A DNA stretch of 64,000 nucleotides from Candidatus Bipolaricaulis sibiricus (lineage in GTDB: Bacteria; Bipolaricaulota; Bipolaricaulia; Bipolaricaulales; Bipolaricaulaceae), in assembly GCA_004102645.1 (NCBI GenBank), contig CP034928.1, positions 1,054,001 through 1,118,000 on the forward strand. Direction: 5' to 3'. The position numbers were made by a program, and so were the translations under genes. Each line of letters opens with the position of its first letter. The stretch's first letter is position 1. Under the pieces are notes generated by a model. That model had not been told where the DNA came from, ran no database searches, and was given only the letters and a program-made list of their open reading frames with translations. Shown in pieces: positions 35,511 to 44,639 of the stretch.

Positions 35511-37685
35511 GTGGGCAGGACGATCATCGTCTCCAACCGGCTTCCGGTGACGGCCAAGCAGGAGGAAGGAAGCGTTCAGTTCGTCCCCAGCGTGGGGGGA
35601 CTCGCCACCGGGCTCCGGTCGGTCCACGCCTCGGGGGAGGGCCGGTGGGTGGGCTGGCCGGGGATCGCCGCGGAGGCCCTGCGGGGGAAAGAGGGGACCG
35701 TTTGCCGGAACCTGGCGGAGCTCAACTGCGTGCCCGTGTCCCTCACCCCGCGCGACGTGCGCGACTACTATGGCGGGTTCAGCAACCGCACGATCTGGCC
35801 CCTGTTCCACTACTTCACCCAGCACGCCACCTACGACCGCGACCACTGGGCCGCCTACCGCCGGGTGAACGAGCGGTTCGCCGCCGCCACGGCCGAGATC
35901 GCCGAGCCGGGAGACACGGTCTGGGTGCAAGACTACCACTTGATGCTCGTCCCGGCGCTCGTCCGCGCTCGCCTCCCCGCGGTCCGGATCGGGTTCTTCC
36001 TCCACATTCCGTTTCCCTCCTACGAGGTGTTCCGGCTGCTGCCGTGGCGGAAGGAGATCCTGGAGGGGCTGCTGGGGGCCGACCTCGTGGGGTTCCACAC
36101 CCACGACTACGTCGGGCACTTCCTCGACGCGGTCCACGCGATCCTCGGCCGCGGGCACGCCGCGGGGAACGTGGAGGGGGGCGAGCGGCCGGTGCGGGCA
36201 GACGCGTTCCCGATGGGGATCGACTACGACCGGTTCCGGACGGCGGCCGAGGCGCCGGCGGTCCGGCGCGAGGTGGGGCGGATCGAGCGCCACATGGGCG
36301 ACCGCCAGGTCATCCTCTCTGTGGACCGCCTCGACTACACGAAGGGCGTCCTGGAACGGCTGGAAGCGTTCGACCTCTTCCTCACGGAAAACCCGTCGTG
36401 GCGGGAACGGGTCACGCTCGTCCTGCTCCTCGTCCCGTCCCGGACCCGGGTCGAGGAGTACCGGGACCTCAAGCGGAAAATCGATGAGCGGGTCGGGCGG
36501 ATCAACGGCCGGCACGGGTCGGTGGGCTGGATCCCCATCGGGTACCTGTACCGCAGCGTGCCGTTCGAGCGGCTGGTCGCCTTGTACCGGGCGGCAGACG
36601 TGGCGTTGGTGACCCCGCTCCGCGACGGGATGAACCTCGTCGCCAAGGAGTACGTGGCGTGCCAGGTCGACGGGGACGGGGTGCTCGTCCTGAGCGAGTT
36701 CGCCGGGGCAGCGCAGGAGCTGGGGGAGGCGCTCCTCGTCAACCCCAACGACGTCCCGGGGATGGCGCGGGCGATCGGGGAGGCGCTGCAGATGCCGAGA
36801 CGGGAGCGGGCGGAGCGGATGAGGCGGATGGCGGAATGGGTGGCCGACCACACGGTGGAGGGGTGGGCCGCGGACTTCCTGGCCGAGCTCGCCGCGCACC
36901 GTCTCCCGGACCGCGCGCCCCAACCCCTCGGCGGCGACGGGGTCGCACGCCTGGACGCCAAGTACGCGGCGGCGGAGGCGCGGTTGCTGTTCCTGGACTA
37001 CGACGGGACCCTCGTCCCGTTCGCCGCGATCCCGGGGAGGGCGAAGCCGGACCGGGAGCTGCGAGGGCTCCTCGCGCGGCTGGCGCAGGACGCCCGGAAC
37101 GAGGTCGTGATCGTGAGCGGGCGCGACCGGGAAACGCTCACGGCGTGGCTGGGGGACCTCGACCTGGCGCTCGTCGCCGAGCACGGGGCGTGGGTCCGGG
37201 AGCGGGGGGGCGCGTGGCGGGCCACAGTCGCCCGCGATGGGGCGTGGAAGCAGCGGGTACGGCCCCTCCTTGACCGGTACGTCCGGCGCACGCCGGGGGC
37301 GTGCGTGGAGGAGAAGTCGTTCTCGCTGGCGTGGCACTATCGCCGGGCGGAGCCCTACGCGTCGCAGCTGCGCGCCCCCGAGCTGCGGGCGGCGTTGCGC
37401 GACCTCGCCGCAGAGCTCGACCTCCACGTGCTCGAGGGCGACCACGTGCTCGAGGTCAAGGCGGGACCGTTCCACAAGGGCCACGCTGCCGCACACTGGC
37501 TGGACAAGCCGTGGGGGTTCGTCCTCGCTGCGGGGGACGATCGGACGGACGAGGACCTGTTCGGTGCCCTGCCCCGTGGGTCGTGGACGATCAAGGTCGG
37601 GGGCGGCCCGTCGCGGGCCGAGTACAGCGTTCCGTCCCCGCGCGAGGTGCGGGCGCTCCTGGCACGCCTCGCTGGTCGGCGCTGA
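35511..37685 (+). CDS. otsAB: Trehalose-6-phosphate synthase / phosphatase fusion
   Basis: 724 residues. Residues 1-470 are a GT20 trehalose-6-phosphate synthase (IIVSNRLPVTAK; VWVQDYHLMLVPALVRARLP; FFLHIPFPSYEVFRLLPW; VDRLDYTKGVLERL; TPLRDGMNLVAKEYV). Residues about 485-724 are a HAD trehalose-phosphatase (LFLDYDGTLVPF; IVSGRDRETL; DDRTDEDLF). Together they turn UDP- or ADP-glucose plus glucose-6-phosphate into trehalose, a compatible solute for osmotic and heat stress. The start is GTG 35511, with AGGAGGTG about 10 nt upstream. The gene stands alone between the IS110 element and a convergent ABC transporter operon. Confidence 0.95.
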   Translation: MGRTIIVSNRLPVTAKQEEGSVQFVPSVGGLATGLRSVHASGEGRWVGWPGIAAEALRGKEGTVCRNLAELNCVPVSLTPRDVRDYYGGFSNRTIWPLFHYFTQHATYDRDHWAAYRRVNERFAAATAEIAEPGDTVWVQDYHLMLVPALVRARLPAVRIGFFLHIPFPSYEVFRLLPWRKEILEGLLGADLVGFHTHDYVGHFLDAVHAILGRGHAAGNVEGGERPVRADAFPMGIDYDRFRTAAEAPAVRREVGRIERHMGDRQVILSVDRLDYTKGVLERLEAFDLFLTENPSWRERVTLVLLLVPSRTRVEEYRDLKRKIDERVGRINGRHGSVGWIPIGYLYRSVPFERLVALYRAADVALVTPLRDGMNLVAKEYVACQVDGDGVLVLSEFAGAAQELGEALLVNPNDVPGMARAIGEALQMPRRERAERMRRMAEWVADHTVEGWAADFLAELAAHRLPDRAPQPLGGDGVARLDAKYAAAEARLLFLDYDGTLVPFAAIPGRAKPDRELRGLLARLAQDARNEVVIVSGRDRETLTAWLGDLDLALVAEHGAWVRERGGAWRATVARDGAWKQRVRPLLDRYVRRTPGACVEEKSFSLAWHYRRAEPYASQLRAPELRAALRDLAAELDLHVLEGDHVLEVKAGPFHKGHAAAHWLDKPWGFVLAAGDDRTDEDLFGALPRGSWTIKVGGGPSRAEYSVPSPREVRALLARLAGRR

Positions 37686-37691
37686 GCTCGT

Positions 37692-39767
37692 CTACGGTTC
37701 GGAGCGCGCCTCGCCGCCCGCGAACTGGAGCTGCCACAGGGCCCAGAACAGGCCCTTCTTGGCGAGAAGCTCCTCCACCGGGCCCTGCTCGACGAGCTTC
37801 CCGTCGTGGATCACGAGGACGCGATCGGCGTTGCGGATCGTGCTCAACCGGTGGGCGATCGCAATCGAGGTTCGCCCCGCCAGCACCCGCTCCAACGCCC
37901 CCTGCACCTGGGCCTCGGTCTGGGAGTCGATGTTCGCCGTCGCCTCGTCGAGAACGATGAACTTGGGGTCGGCGGCCACCGCCCGGGCAAGGGACAACAG
38001 CTGCCGCTCTCCGACCGACAGCCGCACTCCACGCTCCTTGACCTGGGTCCCGTACCCCTCGGGAAGCTGGGCGAGGTGGTCGTGGACCCCAACCGCCTTC
38101 GCCGCCTCCTGGGCCACGTCGGCGGGGACAACTCCGTCCCACATCCGAATGTTCTCCGCCACGTCGCCGGAGAACAGGAACACCTCCTGTGGGACGAGGG
38201 CAAGCTTGCGGCGGTAGTCGGAGAGGTCGAGCTCGGTCAGGTCGACCCCGTCCACGAGCACGCGCCCCTTCTGCGGCCGGTAGAACCCGAGCGTGAGCCC
38301 GACGATCGTCGTCTTCCCCGACCCCGTGGGGCCAACGATCGCCACCCGCTCGCCCGGGGTGACCTTGAACGACACGTCCTTCAGCACCCAGTCCTCGTCG
38401 TTGTAGGCGAACCACACGTTCTGGAACTCGATTTCGCCGCGGAGGGTGGGCAGGGCCCGGCTCCCGGTCGGTTCCGGCTTCTCGTCGAGGATTCCGAAGA
38501 TCCGCTCCGCGGCGACCATCGCCGCCTGGAGGATGTTGTACTGCTCGGACAGGTTCACCATCGGCTGGAACAGCATGCGGATGTAGCTCGTGAACGCGAC
38601 GAGCGCCCCCAGGGTGAACACCCCGGACAGGACCCCCCGGCCCCCGTACCAGATGAGGAGGGCCAGGGCGATGTTCTGCATCACGGAGATCACCGGCCCA
38701 AACACCCCGTACACGGTGATCGACCGCATCTGGGCGCGGAAGAAGCGCTGGTTGATCTCGGCGAACGCGTCCATGCTCCGCTTCTCCTGGCGGAAGAGCT
38801 GGATGATCCCCATCCCGGACAGGGACTCGGCGATGTAGGCGTTGATCCGGGCCAGCACCCGCCGCGCCGCGCTGTACGCCTCGCGGGCCCGCTTGCGGAA
38901 CCAGAACGCGAGCACAAGGATGAACGGGGTGAACGCGAGCAGGATCAGGGTCAGCCGCACGTTGAGGTGGAACATGATCCCCAATACCCCGGCGATCATC
39001 AGCAGGTCCTGCAGCAGGCGCACGAGAACCTGGGTGAACATCTCGTTGATCGCCGCCACGTCGTTCGTGGCCCGGGTGACAAGCCGCCCCACCGGCTGGC
39101 GATCGAGGTAGCTCATCGGCAGCCGCAGGAGGTGGCCGAACACCGCCCGCCGCATGTCGAAGAGAATCCGCTGCCCGGCGTACTGGAGCGTGTACACCTG
39201 GCCGTAGGAGAGGAGGAACCGCACGACGAGGAACCCGAGGTAGGCGAGGGCGAGGATGCCCAGCACCTGGACCGCCGACAGGCGCAGCCGGAGGAGGTCG
39301 CCGGCGGGAATGGCCCGCAGCGCCTCCTCGGGGGCCGCGAGGCCGGCCGCGGTGACGCGGAACGCCTCTGGGTACCGGCGGGCGAGCTCGGCCTCCGCGG
39401 TGCCGGGGGGAACGACGAGGAACCGCCGGAGGACGCGGCCGTCCTCCTCCAGGGCCTGCCGCACCGGCTCGGGGAGGGTCCGCCCGTCGACGAGGAACGT
39501 TCCCGGCTCGTAGGGAACCGCGCCCGCGACCGGCGGGGCGTCGGCCCGGACCTCGAGCCACGGCAGGACGAGGACCGAGTCGACGGCTGTCTTCACGAGG
39601 TACGGCATCGCGAGCTCGATCACGGTGATCCCGCCCGCGAGAAGGAACGCCAGCACGAATAGAAGCCGGTACGGCCGCGCGAACCGGATCATCCGCCGCA
39701 GGAGGCGGAAGTCGATCGCCTTGCCGAACTGCTCCTCGTCGTGGTCGTGGTGGTGGTGTCCGTTCAT
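37692..39767 (-). CDS. Heterodimeric ABC exporter, subunit 2 (with extracytoplasmic insert)
   Basis: 691 residues: six membrane helices then an ABC ATPase domain (VGPTGSGKTTIVGL, LSVGERQ signature, FIVLDEATANIDS with catalytic Glu). Two oddities: a His/Asp-rich N-terminus (HHHHDHDEEQ), which may bind metal, and about 100 extra residues between helices 1 and 2 (65-165) that should lie outside the membrane. The signature is LSVGE instead of LSGGQ. With the partner's Asp at the catalytic Glu position this makes one degenerate ATP site, as in TM287/288-type exporters. It overlaps the partner gene as ATGA. The cargo (lipid, drug or peptide) is unknown. Confidence 0.9.
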   Translation of the reverse strand: MNGHHHHDHDEEQFGKAIDFRLLRRMIRFARPYRLLFVLAFLLAGGITVIELAMPYLVKTAVDSVLVLPWLEVRADAPPVAGAVPYEPGTFLVDGRTLPEPVRQALEEDGRVLRRFLVVPPGTAEAELARRYPEAFRVTAAGLAAPEEALRAIPAGDLLRLRLSAVQVLGILALAYLGFLVVRFLLSYGQVYTLQYAGQRILFDMRRAVFGHLLRLPMSYLDRQPVGRLVTRATNDVAAINEMFTQVLVRLLQDLLMIAGVLGIMFHLNVRLTLILLAFTPFILVLAFWFRKRAREAYSAARRVLARINAYIAESLSGMGIIQLFRQEKRSMDAFAEINQRFFRAQMRSITVYGVFGPVISVMQNIALALLIWYGGRGVLSGVFTLGALVAFTSYIRMLFQPMVNLSEQYNILQAAMVAAERIFGILDEKPEPTGSRALPTLRGEIEFQNVWFAYNDEDWVLKDVSFKVTPGERVAIVGPTGSGKTTIVGLTLGFYRPQKGRVLVDGVDLTELDLSDYRRKLALVPQEVFLFSGDVAENIRMWDGVVPADVAQEAAKAVGVHDHLAQLPEGYGTQVKERGVRLSVGERQLLSLARAVAADPKFIVLDEATANIDSQTEAQVQGALERVLAGRTSIAIAHRLSTIRNADRVLVIHDGKLVEQGPVEELLAKKGLFWALWQLQFAGGEARSEP

Positions 39768-41479
39768 CGCACCAGGGCTTGCTGAAGCTCGTTCAGCCGG
39801 GCGTAGAGGCCGCCCTGCCGGACGAGGTGGGCGTGGTCGCCTTCCTCGACGATCCGCCCGCCGTCGAGGACGATGATGTGATCGGCGTCGCGCACCGCGG
39901 TGATCCGGTGGGCGACGACGATCGCCGTCCGTCGGGTCAGGACGCGGCGCAGGTGGCCGAGGATCGCCTCCTCGACCTGGGCGTCGACCGACGACAGCAC
40001 ATCGTCGAGGATGAGGATCGGCGCATCGAGGAGGAGCGCGCGGGCGATCCCCACCCGCTGCCGCTGCCCGCCGGACAGGGTCACCCCCCGCTCACCGACG
40101 AGCGTGTCCAGGCCGTCGGGGAAGGCGGCGATCTCCTCCTCCAGGCCCGCGAGGCGCGCTGCTTCGCGCACGGCGTCGTCGTTCGCGTCGGGGCGGCCGT
40201 AGGCGATGTTCTCGCGCAGGGTGGCCGAGAACAGGAACACGTCCTGGGGGGCCATCGCGATCTGGGCCCGGAGCTCGCCCAGGTCGAGCTGCCGAACGTC
40301 GACTCCCCCAAGGAGCACCGTCCCCGGCGGAGGATCGTAGAGCCGCGGCAGGAGCCGGACGAGGGTCGACTTCCCCGACCCGGTGAGGCCGACCACCCCG
40401 AGGGTCATCCCTTCCTCGACCACGAGCTTCAGGTCGCGCAGGGCCGGCCGGTCCGTGCCCGGGTAGGCGAAGGTGAGGTTCTGAAACTCGATCCGCCGCG
40501 AGGGGGGAAGGGGAACGGGCCGCGCCGGGCTCGTGATCTCGGGCCGCTCGGCGAAGATCTTGTCCAACCGCTTCATCGACGCCGCGCCCTGCTGGAGGGT
40601 GTTCACGATCCAGCCGATCGCCATCATCGGCCACACCATCATCCCGAGGTAGCTCGTGAACGCGACGAGTCCGCCCAGGCTCAGCGTGCCCCCCAGCACG
40701 CCCCGCCCGCCGAACCAAACGATGATCGCCGTGCCGAGGCCGGCCAGCAGCCCCACCATCGGCTCGAACACCCCCCACGCCCGGGTGAGGGACAGGTTCG
40801 CCTCCACGTTCTCGCGGTTCGTCTGGGCGAACGCCCCCTCGATCCCCCCCTCGCGGGCGAACGCCCGCAGGAGGCGGATCCCCGACAGGGCCTCCCGCAC
40901 GCGCTCGGTGAGGGCCGAGAACGCGGCTTGGGCCCGCTCGAACCGGCGGTGGATGAGCTTCCCGAACCCCATCACCGCCACGGTGATGAACGGGAGCGGG
41001 ATGAACGCGTACAGGGTGAGGAGCGGCGAGATCCCGACCATCGCCGCGAGCGAGAACGAGATCATGATCACCGCGTCGGAGGCCATGAGCACGCCCATGC
41101 TGCACGAGCGGCGGACCGCCTCGAGGTCGTTCGTGGCGTGGGCCATCAGATCGCCGGTGGAGTGCTCAACGTAGTACGCGGGGGACAGGGTGAGGAGGTG
41201 GGCGTAGAGGCGGTTGCGCATGTCCCGCTCGATCAGGCGCCCCGCACCGAACAGGAGGATCCGCCACACGAACCGGAACCCGAACACGACGACGGCGATC
41301 GCGGTGAGGTACAGGGCGTACCGAACAAGACCAGCGCCCGTCCCTGCCACGAGGTCGTCCACCGCGCTGCGCACGATGAGCGGGGCGATGAGCTGGAGGG
41401 CGTCGACCACGAACAAAGCAAGAACGCCTGCGAGCAGGCGCCACCGGTACCGCCACAGCTCTCGGAAGATGCCGCGCAT
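39764..41479 (-). CDS. Heterodimeric ABC exporter, subunit 1 (degenerate catalytic site)
   Basis: 571 residues: six membrane helices (about 12-300) and a nucleotide-binding domain with Walker A GLTGSGKST (Lys370), a canonical LSGGQ (468-472), and Walker B ILILDD in which Asp493 replaces the catalytic Glu. Such Asp-for-Glu subunits pair with a partner having a deviant signature, which the next gene has. The ATG follows a TATAAT box by 11 nt, and no Shine-Dalgarno is seen. It is first of the two-gene operon and diverges from the DUF3467 gene. Confidence 0.9.
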   Translation of the reverse strand: MRGIFRELWRYRWRLLAGVLALFVVDALQLIAPLIVRSAVDDLVAGTGAGLVRYALYLTAIAVVVFGFRFVWRILLFGAGRLIERDMRNRLYAHLLTLSPAYYVEHSTGDLMAHATNDLEAVRRSCSMGVLMASDAVIMISFSLAAMVGISPLLTLYAFIPLPFITVAVMGFGKLIHRRFERAQAAFSALTERVREALSGIRLLRAFAREGGIEGAFAQTNRENVEANLSLTRAWGVFEPMVGLLAGLGTAIIVWFGGRGVLGGTLSLGGLVAFTSYLGMMVWPMMAIGWIVNTLQQGAASMKRLDKIFAERPEITSPARPVPLPPSRRIEFQNLTFAYPGTDRPALRDLKLVVEEGMTLGVVGLTGSGKSTLVRLLPRLYDPPPGTVLLGGVDVRQLDLGELRAQIAMAPQDVFLFSATLRENIAYGRPDANDDAVREAARLAGLEEEIAAFPDGLDTLVGERGVTLSGGQRQRVGIARALLLDAPILILDDVLSSVDAQVEEAILGHLRRVLTRRTAIVVAHRITAVRDADHIIVLDGGRIVEEGDHAHLVRQGGLYARLNELQQALVR

Positions 41480-41490
41480 GAAGACCGGGG

Positions 41491-41496
41491 ATTATA
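41491..41496 (-). promoter_or_regulatory. -10 box of the ABC exporter operon
   Basis: TATAAT on the minus strand, 11 nt before ATG 41477-41479, with a weak -35 (TTTCGC) 17 bp further upstream. Confidence 0.5.
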
Positions 41497-41582
41497 CGGG
41501 TTGGCGACCCTCCGCGAAACCTGAACACGGTTGGAGCTTGCCGGGCTGCACGGCGAGGGCTAGGATGCTCGGTGGAGGTGCC

Positions 41583-41864
41583 ATGGTCGCAGAACGAGAA
41601 ATGCAGGTTGGAGCGGAGATGGAGACGCGGAAGGGGGTCTACTCGAACCTCGCCGTGATCTCCCATCAGCCGGACGAGTTCTTCATCGACTTCCTGCTCG
41701 TGGATCCCCAGGCCCAGACTCCGGAGCGGGGGCAGGCGATCCTCGTGTCACGGGTCATCCTCTCCCCCCGCCACATGAAGCGCCTGTACGAGGCGATCGG
41801 GGAGAACATCGAGAAGTACGAGAAGAACCTCGGGAAGATCGTCATCCCCCCGAAGCTCGGCTAG
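41583..41864 (+). CDS. DUF3467 family protein
   Basis: 93 residues matching the DUF3467 pattern: YSNLAVISHQPDEFFIDFLLVDP, then ILVSRVILSPRHMKRLYEAIGENIEKYEKNLG. The family is widespread in bacteria and some archaea with no assigned function. GGTGGAGGTG lies just before ATG 41583; the frame is open further upstream without conservation. An 11-bp hairpin 21 bp after the stop probably ends the transcript. Confidence 0.85.
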   Translation: MVAEREMQVGAEMETRKGVYSNLAVISHQPDEFFIDFLLVDPQAQTPERGQAILVSRVILSPRHMKRLYEAIGENIEKYEKNLGKIVIPPKLG

Positions 41865-41885
41865 CCGGGCCGGCCTGTTCCTGAC

Positions 41886-41912
41886 GGGCCGTCTCCGCCG
41901 TGGAGACGGCCC
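41886..41912 (+). terminator. Strong hairpin between DUF3467 gene and dppA
   Basis: Perfect 11-bp stem, GGGCCGTCTCC (41886-41896) with GGAGACGGCCC (41902-41912), around a 5-nt loop. There is no T-tract. It should isolate the DUF3467 gene from the peptide transporter operon. Confidence 0.65.
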
Positions 41913-41917
41913 CCGCC

Positions 41918-41946
41918 TTGCGGACGGGGCCATCCGTCGGTACGCT
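41918..41946 (+). promoter_or_regulatory. Possible promoter of the dpp-type operon
   Basis: -35-like TTGCGG (41918-41923), 17-bp spacer, -10-like TACGCT (41941-41946). The match is modest; the leader would be about 80 nt and ends with AAAAGGAGG before the ATG. Confidence 0.3.
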
Positions 41947-42034
41947 CTCTGGCACCCCCGCATACATCACGACTGGATCGCCGTCTACATCGTTGCACCC
42001 GAAGTCCAGAACCCTGCAGCAAAAGGAGGGAAAC

Positions 42035-43567
42035 ATGCACCGCACGCAGGTACAGTTTGTCGCGTTGGCCTTGGTGGCCGCGCTATCCGTTGGGGGCCTT
42101 GCCCAGCAGGCGAGGACCCTCGTGGTGGGAATCGAGTCCGACGCGCTTACCCTGGATCCGGGCAACTTCCGGCACCGGGAGACGGAGACGATTCTCCGGA
42201 ACATGTTCGACGGGTTGGTCACGCGAACGCCGGACGGAAGGATCGTCCCCGAGCTCGCGGAGTCGTGGGAGCGGATCTCGCCCACGGAGTGGGTGTTCTA
42301 CCTGCGCGACGGCGTGACCTGGCACGACGGGACCCCGTTCACTGCAGCCGACGTGGTGTTCACGGTCGAGCGGACGGTGAAGGAGGGGCGCATCGCTGGC
42401 CTCACCTCGCCCCGCAAGGGGCTTCTCGATCCGGTGACGGACGCGGTGGCCCTCGACCGGCTGACGGTCAAGCTCATCACCTCGGTTCCGTTCGCCGCGC
42501 TTCCCTCGTTCCTCCCCCACACGCTCATCGTCCCCCAGCACTACGTAGAGGCCGTCGGCGACGAACGGTTCGCGGCGAACCCGATCGGCACAGGGCCGTT
42601 CCGGTTCGTGCGCTGGGACCGGGGCCAGCAGGTGGTGATGGAGCGGTACGACGCCTACTACGGCGGGGCCACGGACCTGCCGCCCGTGGGGCCGGCGCCT
42701 CTGGACCGGGTCATCTTCCGCGTCCTTCCCGAGACCTCGACCCGCATCGCCGCGCTCCGCGCCGGAGACATTCACATCGCGACCCGGATCCCGGTGGACC
42801 TGATCCCCGAGATCGAGGCCGATCCGAACCTGACCGTGATGAGCGTGCGTGGCACCCGCAGCGCGTTCCTGGAGATGAACGTGAACCAGCCCCCGTTCGA
42901 CGACGTGCGCGTGCGGCGGGCGATCAACTACGCGATCGACGTGGACACGATCGTCAAGTTCATCCTCAATGGGTTGGCGACCCCCATCCCGACGATCATG
43001 TCGCCGGATTCGCCGTTCTACGCGCCCCTCACGCCCTACGGGTACGATCCGGGGAAGGCGCGGGCGCTCCTCGCGGCGGCAGGCTACGGGGCGGGGTTCT
43101 CGGTCACGATTGACACGCAACCCCACTTCCGGGACGTGGCGCTCGTCATCGCCGAGATGCTGCGCGACGTGGGGATCGACGCCAAGGTCCAGGAGTGGGA
43201 CTGGGGGCTTCTCCAGGCCGAGCTCCTCGCCGGGCGGCGAATGATGCACCTCGGCGACTGGGGCAACTCGACCCTCGAGCCGAACGACATCATGATCCCC
43301 AAGCTCGTGACGGGGGAGCGCGGGAACTTCAGCGGCTACTCGAGCCGCGTCCTGGAGGCGCTGATCGACCTCGCCGAGCGCGGGACGGTCGACCCCGAGG
43401 TCCGCCGGCAGGCGTACCAGATCGCCCAGCAGGTGATCTTCGACGACGCCCCGATGGCGTTCCTGTGGGTGGCTCAGGAGAGCTACGGCGTGAGCCGGAG
43501 GGTCGTGGGGTGGACGCCGAGCCCGGACAGCCGGATCAACCTCCACGACGTGGATCTACTCCCGTAG
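42035..43567 (+). CDS. ABC peptide-transporter substrate-binding protein
   Basis: 510 residues, SBP_bac_5 family. The signal peptide MHRTQVQFVALALVAALSVG ends near GLAQQAR, with no lipobox Cys, so the protein may be free or held by another anchor. Family landmarks are RNMFDGLVTR, LRDGVTWHDGTPFTAADVVF, NPIGTGPFRFVRWD and the repeated lobe-2 strands ending NLHDVDLL. It captures oligopeptides or related solutes outside the membrane. AAAAGGAGG before ATG 42035 fixes the start. Two permease genes follow, but no ATPase genes. Confidence 0.92.
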   Translation: MHRTQVQFVALALVAALSVGGLAQQARTLVVGIESDALTLDPGNFRHRETETILRNMFDGLVTRTPDGRIVPELAESWERISPTEWVFYLRDGVTWHDGTPFTAADVVFTVERTVKEGRIAGLTSPRKGLLDPVTDAVALDRLTVKLITSVPFAALPSFLPHTLIVPQHYVEAVGDERFAANPIGTGPFRFVRWDRGQQVVMERYDAYYGGATDLPPVGPAPLDRVIFRVLPETSTRIAALRAGDIHIATRIPVDLIPEIEADPNLTVMSVRGTRSAFLEMNVNQPPFDDVRVRRAINYAIDVDTIVKFILNGLATPIPTIMSPDSPFYAPLTPYGYDPGKARALLAAAGYGAGFSVTIDTQPHFRDVALVIAEMLRDVGIDAKVQEWDWGLLQAELLAGRRMMHLGDWGNSTLEPNDIMIPKLVTGERGNFSGYSSRVLEALIDLAERGTVDPEVRRQAYQIAQQVIFDDAPMAFLWVAQESYGVSRRVVGWTPSPDSRINLHDVDLLP

Positions 43568-43574
43568 GGGCATT

Positions 43575-43603
43575 CGGGGAGGGGCGGAGGCCGCCCCTCC
43601 CCG
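43575..43603 (+). promoter_or_regulatory. Intercistronic hairpin after the binding-protein gene
   Basis: Perfect 13-bp stem, CGGGGAGGGGCGG (43575-43587) with CCGCCCCTCCCCG (43591-43603), around a 3-nt loop, 7 bp after the stop and 16 bp before the permease start. Such hairpins commonly stabilise binding-protein mRNA or partly terminate transcription, giving more binding protein than permease. Confidence 0.65.
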
Positions 43604-43619
43604 ATCCTGATCACCGCGC

Positions 43620-44639
43620 GTGCTCGGCTACATCCTGCGGCGGATCGCTCAGGCCGTGCCGGTCTTCCTCGGGGTGACGTTCGTGGTGTTCCTCCTCCTG
43701 TACATCACCCCCGGGGACCCGGTGGAGCTGTACATGGGCCAGGCCGGGACCGTGTCCCCGGAGGAGATCGCCCGCATCCGCCACGAGTTCGGGCTGGACC
43801 GGCCGTTCCTCGAGCAGTACGGGCGGTTCGTGTGGGGGATCGCGCGGGGGGACCTCGGGCGGTCCATCGTCCACCGCCGCCCGGTGGCCGAGCTGATCGG
43901 CGAACGGATCCCGGCGACGCTGGAGCTGTCCCTGTTCGCGGCCTTGATCGCCCTGCTGGTGGCGATCCCCGCCGGGGTGATCGCGGCGGTCCGCCGCTAC
44001 TCGCTGCTCGACAGCGTGGGGACCCTGCTGTCCCTGGTCGGGGTGTCGATGCCCGGGTTCTGGCTGGGGCTGATCCTGATGATCCTGTTTTCGATCACGC
44101 TGCGGGTCCTTCCCGTGGCGGGGCGGATGTCCTACGGAACGGGCTTGGAACCTCGAACGGGCTTCCTCCTTCTCGACGCCGTTCTCCAGGGAAACGGGCA
44201 GGCGGCCCTCGACGTCCTGCGCCACCTCGTGATGCCGGCGCTGGCGATGTCGGCGGGGATGATGGCAATGACGATGCGCATCACGCGGTCGAGCCTCCTC
44301 GAGACGATCCGCCAGGACTACGTGCGCACGGCGCGGGCCAAGGGCGTTCCCGAGGGCTGGGTCGTCCTCCGCCACGCGCTACGGAACGCCCTGCTCCCGG
44401 TGGTGACCTCGGTCGCGCTCAACTTGGGGGCGCTGCTGGGGGGGAACATGGTCGTGGAAACGGTGTTCGCGTGGCCTGGTCTCGGGCAGCGGGTCGTGGA
44501 CGCGGTGAAGACGCGCGACTTTCCGCTCGTCCAGGGGTGCGTCCTCGTCTACGCGCTGATCTACGTCGTGCTCAACCTGGCCGCGGACCTGTCCTACGCG
44601 TTTCTCAACCCGCGGATCTCCCACGGGAAGGAGGGCTAG
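43620..44639 (+). CDS. dppB: ABC peptide-transporter permease 1
   Basis: 339 residues, DppB/OppB type: an N-terminal helix opening LGYILRRIAQAVPVFLGVTFVVFLLL, the GDP motif (ITPGDPVELYMGQ), an extracytoplasmic loop, and a C-terminal membrane domain with the ATPase-contacting EAA loop (YVRTARAKGVPEGWVVLRHALRNALLP). The start is GTG 43620. It forms the transmembrane channel with the next gene product and lies directly against it (no gap). Confidence 0.92.
   Translation: MLGYILRRIAQAVPVFLGVTFVVFLLLYITPGDPVELYMGQAGTVSPEEIARIRHEFGLDRPFLEQYGRFVWGIARGDLGRSIVHRRPVAELIGERIPATLELSLFAALIALLVAIPAGVIAAVRRYSLLDSVGTLLSLVGVSMPGFWLGLILMILFSITLRVLPVAGRMSYGTGLEPRTGFLLLDAVLQGNGQAALDVLRHLVMPALAMSAGMMAMTMRITRSSLLETIRQDYVRTARAKGVPEGWVVLRHALRNALLPVVTSVALNLGALLGGNMVVETVFAWPGLGQRVVDAVKTRDFPLVQGCVLVYALIYVVLNLAADLSYAFLNPRISHGKEG

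Noticed and set aside
37806-39662. 618-residue plus-strand frame within the ABC exporter region
   Set aside because: It is antisense to a well-supported exporter gene, rich in His/Asp/Glu/Arg as expected from the complementary codons.
42083-43546. 487-residue minus-strand frame over the binding-protein gene
   Set aside because: Antisense shadow; the plus strand has a signal peptide and the full SBP_bac_5 pattern.
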